Below are positions 46,500 to 55,518 of a stretch of DNA of 64,000 bases, in pieces. The stretch comes from Favolaschia claudopus (lineage: Eukaryota; Basidiomycota; Agaricomycetes; Agaricales; Mycenaceae). Location of the stretch: NCBI GenBank assembly GCA_037176885.1, contig JAWWNJ010000049.1, forward strand, positions 1,240,001-1,304,000, read 5' to 3'. The notes below the pieces were generated by a model that saw only the letters and a list, made by a program, of their open reading frames with translations, ran no database searches and had not been told where the DNA came from. The position numbers and the translations under genes are program-made. Positions within the stretch are counted from its first letter, which is position 1, and each line of letters begins with the position of its first letter.

Positions 46500-47012
46500 A
46501 TGCAGTGCAAACTTGTTGTTGCTTTCGTGGTCGCGTGCTGTTAGTCCTTGCAGTTCTTCCATTTTCGGCATTTGGGATTTATTTGTTTCCGTTTTAGTCG
46601 CTATGACCGTCTCTGCTGCACCAGTCGGTGTCAATGAAGCTGCGATTGCCCGGGAACCTGTGAGTAGCTGCTTGTTTCCGACGTCGAAACTTGCACTAAA
46701 TTTTGAGTAGGAGGCTTCGAACCTCAGACTGCCTCGCATCGAGGTAGCCCGCGAGCCTGAACCCGTCGTTGAGGAGGCTCGTGAACCCAAACCTGAGCCT
46801 GGCTGCACACTCTACACTTGCATCTGGTATGTTATTCCCATTCTCTCATCTCTTCGCCGACTAATTCATCTTTGCAGAGGACAGACAACCCTGTTCCCTT
46901 TCTCCCCTCCGACCAAAACTTCCGCCGTGACTTCGATATCATTTCCTTCCCTTTGACCGACACACACACTCTGGACCGCCTTCGCTCGGGTTGTTGCCGC
47001 TGTTCATCCTGA
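46500..47012 (+). CDS. Small secreted peptide precursor with AREPxP repeats
   Basis: Exons 46500-46539, 46598-46659 and 46711-46826 encode a signal peptide (MQCKLVVAFVVACFAMTVSA) and then APVGVNEAAIAREPEA, a second AREPEP unit and an AREPKPEP unit, ending GCTLYTCI. The next splice decides the end. If the acceptor at 46877 is used, the split codon becomes TGA and the precursor has 72 residues. If the AG two bases downstream is used (exon 46880-47012), the codon is Trp and 44 more residues follow, ending GCCRCSS (116 residues). The repeated Arg-containing units look like sites for precursor processing, but no Kex2 dibasic site is present. No family was recognised with certainty; effector, peptide signal or wall protein are all possible. 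Confidence 0.6.
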
Positions 47013-47306
47013 GCTATACCCTCGCTCCGCTCGATATCATCTCGTCTCTCCTTCGACCACCGCCGCGCCCGATTTCGCCTCGTGCCGTTGATACCGCTCA
47101 TCTCATGCTCGTCCCTGCTGGCAAAGTAGGACGACATAGACTTCGCTTCGTACAGTCGCCGCCGGCTGTACAGGACTTTGGATCATCTTGTGTATAGTTC
47201 GCAACTTCGCATATAGCACACCAAAATGTATTACCAGCTCGCTATCCTTATATGTACTGCAATTTATGTTTTCGAGGACCAAGCTTTGTGCGATCGTATT
47301 TTTTTG

Positions 47307-48559
47307 TTATTGGTTTCGATACCCAACTCTTGAGCAGGCAAGCCAAAATTCAGTTCCGCCTTCTCTGCACCATCCAAGCGGCCCCAAGTCGCATTCTGCA
47401 CATGACAAAAGTTTCATTTTTTCGCCTGAGTGTCGGTCCAGGTCAGCAGGCTGAAACGGCAAACTTGGAAGCAGCGCATACCGAGCGACTCGACAGGACG
47501 GGAGAAGCCTATATTCTCAAACTGCATAGCCGATGGCGTCACTAGCCACCATTGTGCGGTAGCTGGTGGTTGGGGGAGAGCTGGCAACAGAGGGTTGCTT
47601 GGAAGGTCGGCTGGATGCAACTAGACGCGAACAGTCAACGTTGGACTTGGACATGAGAATCATGAGACAGAATTCATACCCGCACGCTCTCCGCCTCTAC
47701 AAATTTCGCCACGCCTGACTTTAGTATGATACTGCCGCACGCGCTGCGAGGACACAGAAGGTCGAATTTATTGACAACAGCATCTGACTCGGTGGAAGTC
47801 ACTTCTGTTATACCGCCAGGAAATGAAGAGAAGGGTTTGGGTGTCGGATTACGGCTCGAAGATTGCAGAAGGGCCTCAAAAACGCCTGCGGGAATGGACT
47901 CAGGCTGACGGGTCTGCACCGAAGACGAACCCAGAACGATCCGCATCTCATACCACGGCTTCGAACCATGGACAACATGACTCGGTCCGACCCATTCGAA
48001 ACCGGCTTTCTCGTAAAACGCTCGTAGATTTTCGTGCGTGATTAAGAGGACGCGCTCGTATGGGACAGATTTTTCGTGATACGCCTTCTTGAGGAGTGAA
48101 ATATATTCCCGCATGAGCTTCAAGCCGATTCCTTGCCCTTGATGGGCAGGGGACACACAGATGGAGTGGATGCAGACGGAGGAAGAGCCAGGGACGTGCT
48201 TTGACATTGATTCGTGCGTTAATGAGGTATCCGGAGAGAGTGTTGAGCAGACGTAGCCAGTGAGCTGATCGTCGATGTATGCGCCGAGGAAGAGGTCGCC
48301 GGCTACACTTTGGCGGAGTCTTTTCGTTTTGATTATGGATATGAGCGGTACACGAGCATATATACACGAATGAGCACACCGGAAAGCATCCAACGTAGCT
48401 GCCTCGTCTTTGGGAAAGCCTGCGATGGAGGATGAATTTCTGTGAGCAGGAATAGTGAATAGCAGATAGATAGACAAGGTTGCGCACACCTTGCGTTTCG
48501 ATCTGGATCGCTTGCTCCAGATCCTCAGCGGGCACAAGCTTGAAAATTAGAGTCGACAT
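47307..48559 (-). CDS. GNAT acetyltransferase fused to an Mss4-like zinc domain
   Basis: Exons 48490-48559, 47680-48419, 47482-47620 and 47307-47425 give 355 residues. Residues ~1-200 are a GNAT domain: the acetyl-CoA motif SVCIHSICVSPAHQGQGIG, then LLITHENLRAFYEKAGFEWVG, as in arylalkylamine-type N-acetyltransferases. From about 236 an Mss4/Dss4 fold follows: NKFDLLCPRSACGSIILK (zinc Cys246, Cys251), WWLVTPSAMQFENIGFSR, then KLLSCAECDLGPLGW (Cys325, Cys328) and FWLACSRVGYR. Mss4/Dss4 proteins bind nucleotide-free Rab GTPases. The last intron was placed so that GEKMKLLSCAEC continues the Mss4 frame. Both domains are complete, so this looks like a genuine fusion and not two genes. Confidence 0.85.
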
Positions 48560-49054
48560 GACGGTCCGAATCAAAGATCGCTGCAGTGCCACACGTCACC
48601 AATTTATCCTTTCGATGCTGAGATGACGAGTTGTGGGTCCAGAAATTCAACCTTTGAAAGTAAGAGGATCCGCAGAGTCAAAGATCCTCCCATCAGAGAA
48701 TGTAGGCAATTGAGGACTTGAAATCCGGGTCACTATTTTTGAAATTGCCATACTTAGGACTGGATAATTTTATCTCAGCCGCGATCGCTGATATAGAGCA
48801 TCTAATTTTGCTTGTCGGCGTCGAAACGCTGATTACTGAACTTGATATCGATACTGCCAGGACCAAATTTGAAGTTGCGGTAAATTCAATGAGTATCAAA
48901 TGAATGGATGAAAACTAGTGGCGACCGTCTGACCGGTCCACCGCGTTTCCGACCAATCGGCAGACTGATGTAGAATATTCACCTGCAATGCGGAATTTCG
49001 ATGGTTCCTCGCCTACATTTGATTTAGAATTAGATGAATGCGTTGGGGCAACGA
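48560..49054. other. Intergenic 0.5 kb
   Basis: It holds the promoter of the GNAT-Mss4 gene and unassigned sequence up to the left end of the MITE-like element. A 61-codon open frame at 48718-48903 has no recognisable domain. Confidence 0.35.
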
Positions 49055-49715
49055 GGACCCCTGGTAATCACCTATGATGCCTGCCCGGGAAAATCTGAAT
49101 TTTGGGACGTCTTATCCGGACCCCAAAAGCGGGAAATCTCATCCGAATTTGAACCTGGCCTCACCAAGGTCGATGTTTTATCCGAATTGTCGACCAGGCC
49201 CCCGAAAATCGGCTAAAATCACGAGAAAATCAATATTTTTCTCCGTTGCCCGGGTCTTCGGCTGAAAGACGCTTTATTTAGCCCGGGCATCCTGTTTGGG
49301 TGCTAGAACCTACTTACCGAGTCTGAACGTTGATTGCCTGACAATGCCAGGGGTCCTCGGCCGGTTTGCAATAATGGTAAGATTGACAGTCGGCATGTTT
49401 GACGATAATCCGCCTGAATCCGCGCTGATTGCCAGTGATTTAGCGGGAAACTGTGCCAACTTCAAGCCGACTTGGTCCACAGTCGGCTGCACTTTCTCGT
49501 CTGAGCCCTTTGCGATTTGCCGGCCGACGTTATCCGAACCTCGCCCAGGGCCGGTCGGCAGTCCCCATGCATTATCCGAATTTTCGGCCAGGCTTGGCCG
49601 TCCGGCACCTCGATTTCTCATCCGAATTCGTCCTGGGTTCGCGCGATTTTGGTGCATGTTTTATCCGAATTAATTTTTTCGCGGGCAGGCATCATAGTTG
49701 ATTACCAGGGGTCCT
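49055..49715. mobile_element. MITE-like non-autonomous DNA transposon (661 bp)
   Basis: The ends are imperfect inverted repeats of about 40 bp. The left end starts aggacccctggtaatcac and continues ctatgatgcctgcccg; the right end at 49676-49715 is its reverse complement with a few mismatches. No clear target-site duplication is seen. The interior carries at least seven direct copies of a TYATCCGAAYT-like word (near 49111, 49139, 49170, 49528, 49571, 49616 and 49661), the last four spaced 43-45 bp apart. Such subterminal repeats are common transposase-binding arrays. No transposase gene is present, so movement would need a helper elsewhere. Confidence 0.7.
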
Positions 49716-51254
49716 GCTTCAACTTGCCTCAAATCTGCCGGGCAGCCTGGGTAAGGTGCATAGCGAGGCCCTGAAAATAGTTACGTACGGCGGAGAAGTT
49801 GATTATCCAGACATGGGTCGACTTGAGCTATATGGGCCATGCGGCGCCCGATATCGACCCCGTCATCGACGTGTTCAGTCCGCAGAGGTGATGGAGGTTC
49901 AAGTCTTTTCAAGTACGTACAATATTCAATCTGCTTGGACCACCAGCGCTAGCTGGTGTTGCGTTATTGACAACGTCAATTCGATTCGTATCGTGCTCAA
50001 GATGTTTTGAGAGGCTTTTATTCATTGCATTTTCCAGAATACATAGGCGGTTTGGGGGTTTAACGTTTAACACCAGCAAGGCCCCGTCAAAATCAAAGTT
50101 CTGAAAAGAAGCCGTTGATTCAAGTTGGCCGCGTGAAAGAAGATGAATTCGTTCCTGCCCAGAGGTTCGACCAGATTCGTCGGCGGTGCAGTAGTACCTG
50201 CGCGATGATGCAGTGGGTTTCTCCCAAGTTTCTCCATGGACCATGTTAATCCTTACATACACCTAGTAATTGCCAAGTACTTCCAGATTGCCGACTATAC
50301 AAGACGTCGTCCAAACGATGGCTGCAGAGTCCGCGACTAATTTTTGAACTCAAACTGCCGCCTCTCAGGTGCCCAAAGGGGTGGTAGTATACTAGTGGTT
50401 TCTCTGAGCTCTCGCCGTGAACCAGGTGAAATCGACGTTTCCCTTCAACTGCCCCGAGGTGGTGTGGATTTGACTTGTCACAGCTGAATCTGACTGGGGC
50501 CGTAGACAGTAATCCATTGGCTATGCCGAAAGGGCTGCTGCGGACGCGAAGGCCGCCAGAAAGTGTTCCACGTTTGCAATAAGTTCGCTTTCAGCTCTGT
50601 GCTGGACGCAAAGTGGATGGGACAAGCTCGGGCAAATAGCAAATGGATTGGGGTGAGATTTTTTAACTATTAGTTCCAGAATGCTGGGAACGAGAGGCCT
50701 TCGCGGCGCTGATTGAGTCGAAAGCGAAGTGACGGTACGTGTTCAAGGTTACTGAACCGTGGGAACCCAATAAACCTGAGAAACGCCGTTCTGCGGCAAT
50801 CACTGTTGCTATCACACCCGCGAGTGGTTCCTCTCATTTCTCCATCCACAACCGTCCACAAGCGAAAGCTCGGACGCGTCTCCGTACCTAGACATGTCCT
50901 ACATACCACCAGCGTGTAAGTACGTAGAACGAATACTCCTCACTTTCATGAGGGTTCCCAAAAATAACAAAAACCAACCCCTCGACGCGCCGGATCTGCG
51001 GTCGACATCGTTCAAAATAGCCACTGGAGCAACTCAGGCGAGGGCTAAATGAGTCTGGCCCAGCCGTCGGTAAAGTTAGCTTGCCAACACATTCCCACTG
51101 TTCGCCGTGTGGTCATCGGAGATGCTCAAAATTAACTCATCGCTCCCTGAGCTTCCAGCACATAACCTTATACCCTTTCTTCTACCTCCAACTGTCGACA
51201 AACAAGCCTGTCTGTGCTTACCACCACTCATTTCATCTATTAGTCGTCTCCACG
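49716..51254. other. Gene-poor 1.5 kb interval
   Basis: Only short frames lacking motifs are present. The right end contains the promoter and leader of the GH16 gene. No repeat or RNA gene was recognised. Confidence 0.35.
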
Positions 51255-54200
51255 ATGTCGCGATACTCTCGCCAGAGAGAATCCTCAAATCTGCTGGCCA
51301 AGTCAGATAAATGGGTCGGGCTTTTGTGGTGCACGACCTCTGCCAGTGTTAAGCTGCTTCTAGGACTCTATTCCCGGTTCACCCTCGAGCGGGATAACGG
51401 ACAAGGCTTGTCATTAGTTTCACATCGTTTCCTCCTGCTCATTGGCTTGTGCAGTTCTCTCTCGCGCCTGATCCCTCTGCCTGGGGATCCACCGTCTCCC
51501 CGAATCAGCCTGAGCCAGACGATTATCTACACAACCCCGAGGTCAGGAATGGCAAAGTCATTGACCGCGCGACGTCAGGAATATTCTCTGGCCGTGGACT
51601 CGCCAATCTCGGTTGTCTGGCGATCCTGGGCTTCGGAACGATAGCCCTTTTGTGAGCCAGTTTCTTCGAGTGACGGTGTTCTGCTAACATTACTTAGTGG
51701 CGGGTATCCTGTGGCTTCATTCATCAATCGAAAGCTCATTGCACCTATCAACCTGAGTACCACACGACCCGTCAACGGGACAGGACAGATAGCGTCCATA
51801 GGCAATTTCGGTCTCATCGACCTCGATACACCCCAAGACGCGTACACCATCACCTCGCTCACAACAGGGAAACCAATGAAATTGATCTTTTCGGTTTACA
51901 CTCTTTATTCGCTCGTTCGAGGCCTTCTTACTGACATGCTCTGTGAATTCATTTCACAGGACGAGTTCAACGTCGACGGACGTACTTTCTATCCCGGAGA
52001 CGATCCTTACTGGGAAGCAGTCGATCTCCACTATTGGTCGGTAAGTGGGGTTTCCTCTTGCCGCAGAGGACTTTCGCTCAATTGGAATGTCAGACAAATA
52101 ACATGGAATGGTACTGTATCGTTGAATTCGGATGAAAATAGCTTTCATAACTCTGCACTGTTAGGTATGATCCTCGAGCTGTAAAGACGGGCAACGGATC
52201 TATGCAGATTACTTTGGATGCAATCCCAAACCACGGCTTGGACTACACCGGAGGTGAGTACCCTTTTTGACTGGCAGCATCGCATTCCTAAATTCAGTAC
52301 AGGAATGGTGGCAACATGGCAAGTGTATCTATCACAGCTATGCTGGCCGCATGCTCACTTGATCGCAATAATAGGAACAAATTCTGCTACACGGTATGCG
52401 TATCATGCTTCTCTTCTCACCGCCGAGCTCCTGATTTCATTGCAGGGTGGACTTGCATTAGCCTCAGTTCGACTGCCAGGAGCCAACAACGTCCTCGGCC
52501 TTTGGCCCGCTTTTTGGACCATGTTCGTCTCAACTCTCCAATATGACTTTCATCGTTCCTAATCCGATCTCCTCAGGGGCAATCTCGGTCGCGCAGGATA
52601 CGGTGTACGGCCTGCCCAGTTTCCTTTTCCGTTCGTTTCAGCTGATCAGTTTCCTGCAGGCCAGTCTCGAGGGCATGTGGGTAAGTGCACTCGTACCCAC
52701 TACATTCGCCGCAGCGAATCTGACAACACTGACGCAGCCTTACACCTACGATGCATGCGATGTCGGTGCTGTGCCGAATCAGACTGTTAATGGGCTCCCC
52801 GAAATTGCAACAACTAGTGGGGACAAAAACCCCCCATACAATGGAGAGTTGTCATACCTGAACGGACAAAGACTGTCTCGGTGTACATGTCCCGGAGAGG
52901 TACCAACCTTACTATTTTGCTGCGGCTGTCTCATTTTTTGTAGTCACATCCAGGCCCTATGCATGAGGATGGAACTTACGTAGGCCGAGCTGCACCAGAG
53001 ATTGACGTCTTCGGTGAGGTTGAGCTTCGCTTTAATCTACGATAATTCTCATTCTTTCACCCTCACAGAGGCTCAGGTTCGCAATGCACAACTCACTTCC
53101 AACATTCTTGACTCTCTTCCGTAGATAGAAGATGGGCAGGGCGCCGTTTCTCAGTCAGGTCAATGGGCGGTAAGAGCTTTCTGTCAGCCGTACGTATCAT
53201 TGGACTGAGACTGGATTCAGCCTTTCAACGCCGCCTACGTCTGGTTCAATACATCCGACAATCTCATCATCCCTGATCCTTCGATATCTGCGCTGAACTC
53301 GTATACCGGTGGTGCCTATCAACAGGCAACCTCAGGTATGCATGCACGTACTTGTAATTCGCGGCGCTCAAATCTTGACGTGCATCTCAGTGGTCACTAA
53401 GACTAACCAGGGGTGTTACGAGTTGGGCGGCGACGGTTGTTTCGCAGTGTATGCCATGGAGGTATGTATTTTACAGGATGAGGAGTCGAAGCTACTGACA
53501 ATCGTGTCTTTTTGCAGTACAAACCTGGTTTGTGTTATTGATTATATGTTTTTCGAAGAATCTAAATAGCTTTTAATAGGATTCGACAACGCTGTGAGTC
53601 AGACATCACTCCCCTTACCTCTTACGTTTCTCGTTCCCATCTGGTCTGATCCTTCGACCAGTATATTTCGTGGTGGTCAGATAATAAATTGGCATGGACG
53701 ATCCGGTCCGAAGGGCTAGCCAAGGATCCTGTATCTGAGATCTCTGCACGTCCTGTGCCCCAGGAACCCATGGTTTGTTTTCCCTTTGAGCGTCGCATGC
53801 AAAATCATCATTCATCATGGTAACTCCAGTATCTCTTGGCCAACTTGGGAATGAGTTCCAATTTCGGATTTGTGGATCTAGAACATCTCGTTTTTCCGAC
53901 GACGCTGAGCATAGACTATGTACGAGTATATCAATATCCAGACCAGATCAAAATAGGCTGTGACCCGCCGGATTACCCTACTGCGGTAAGATTGTTTGCT
54001 ATGTTGTAGAAGATGAAAGAAAGCTGAACATGTACTTCGTTCGACAGGCCTATATCGAAGCGTGAGTATATAATCGATTGTCTATTTTTCGGCCGCTGAC
54101 CTCGCTTTCGTTTGTAGGTATCTCGAGGTATGGTTTTACTGACTTCTTTCAACTCTCTCTCACCTGAATTTGGCAATCTCTCGCTTCACAGGCGTATACA

Positions 54201-54392
54201 AGTGAGCTTCCAGAACCTATTACTGCTTGGTCGCGTTAACGAGAGATTCTGATACACTTCTCTCCAGATCCCAATCTCACTACCTGGGTAGACGGTACGT
54301 CCGTCACCGCTGGTCGCTGTATCATACTCTAAACTCGTTGTGCAGACTTCAAACAGAAAATCCCAAGAAATAAATTGGTAGATGGCTGCTGA
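51255..54392 (+). CDS. KRE6/SKN1-like beta-glucan synthesis protein (GH16), 26 exons
   Basis: Twenty-six exons give 556 residues; several are tiny (53069-53076 is 8 nt; 53518-53527, 54118-54127 and 54192-54201 are 10 nt). Exons: 51255-51314, 51455-51651, 51698-51893, 51960-52040, 52094-52110, 52165-52253, 52303-52318, 52375-52393, 52446-52522, 52577-52604, 52660-52680, 52738-52899, 52944-53013, 53069-53076, 53125-53169, 53221-53335, 53391-53461, 53518-53527, 53580-53593, 53662-53772, 53830-53985, 54048-54061, 54118-54127, 54192-54201, 54268-54294, 54346-54392. A type II membrane anchor (about residues 58-80) precedes a GH16-like domain with the catalytic motif EIDVFE (Glu340, Asp342, Glu345). 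These proteins support beta-1,6-glucan formation in the secretory pathway. Intron 7 is GC-AG. The first intron boundary is uncertain. Confidence 0.9.
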
Positions 54393-54582
54393 AGGGGATA
54401 TTGGCGAGCGGCGCCCAACATTCTGATGATGAGCTCTACATACTTAGAACATACCCCGCATTCAGTATCATACCGACAAGTTTATTCCGTGATTGTCCTG
54501 CATTGGATACAATAGAAACAAATGATAGCGCATCAACAACTAGTAGACTCGTTGATACCAGTCACGTTTTCCGCCGGACGAT
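54393..54582. other. Short 3' flank of the GH16 gene
   Basis: AT-rich flank leading into the inverted-repeat element; no feature beyond a likely 3' untranslated region. Confidence 0.3.
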
Positions 54583-55169
54583 GGTTGATGACAATCGATC
54601 AACCCGCCGGCGGAAAAGAGACTGGAAGATAATAACCGGGCGGTAGTACGGTTGGCCGTTTTAGCCGGCGGTTGTTTTGACTTAGAAAAATTTCGAGATG
54701 TTGAAAATTCAAACTTGTTCAATCAAAAATCTGAGTAGACAGATCTATTCGGAACTACTCAGGTATGCTGCCTATATAGTTTTCAAGCTCAAATTGAGCA
54801 TAGTGGATGTGGTCTGAAGTGAAAAACAGCTGAATTTGCTGGACCGGATACCGGGATTCATCACGTCATCCAGGTCATGCGCTGATGGTGAGTGATGGGA
54901 CACAATTCCCACCAAAAATCTTGCTAGTAAACCGTTCATAGCACAGTCCCCTGGCATTCAACAGGTCCCAAATCAATAGAATGAACATCTAAAATCAATA
55001 TAAAGAGATCTGTCTACTCAGATTTTTGATTGAGTAAGTTTGAATTTTCAACACCTCGAAATTTTTCTAAGTCAAAACAACCGCCGGCTAAAATGGCCAA
55101 CCGTACTACCGCCCGGTTATTATCTTCCAGCCGCTTCGCCATAGGGCTTTGATCGACTGTCATCAAACG
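54583..55169. mobile_element. Inverted-repeat (foldback/MITE-like) element with ~163 bp arms
   Basis: The left arm (about 54583-54746) and right arm (about 55006-55169) are inverted copies, each ending inward at agatct. Long stretches match with few differences, for example ggaagataataaccgggcgg, gtagtacggttggcc, gccggcggttgttttgactt and aatcaaaaatctgagtagac. About 260 bp separate the arms. There is no transposase frame. The outer ends are more diverged, so the true borders and any target-site duplication are unclear. A nested small palindrome (ttttccgccgg ... ccggcggaaaa) lies at the left border. Confidence 0.75.
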
Positions 55170-55518
55170 CCCGTCCCTCGGCGAGCGGTTGGTTCGAGCC
55201 TAAACAACTAGTGCGAATTGCGCCCAAACGTTAACGTGAATCGAGTCTCGTATTAACATATTGCGCGGTATCGAAATCTGCGAGCGAGAGTAACCTGACC
55301 ATGAGTATGAAAACAAGCTTCAACGAATGAGAGTCGTAATTGAAATCAACTTAAAGCACAATAAGTAGCACACGAGAAAAGAGTACTCTCCTTCCGCCAG
55401 TTGCTGCGATGCTAATATCGATCCTCTAGTGCGAGTTGTTAGTTCAAGTACATGGTGTTTCATTCTTCTCATTTGCGTTTTCAATTTGAGACCAGGTTAG
55501 AATTAGCAACGAATCTAC
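55170..55518. other. Intergenic 0.35 kb
   Basis: Unassigned sequence between the inverted-repeat element and the stop codon of the glycosyltransferase gene; likely its 3' flank. Confidence 0.3.

Noticed and set aside
48718..48903. 61-codon plus-strand frame near the MITE-like element
   Set aside because: It is short, AT-rich and open on both strands; there is no motif or promoter.
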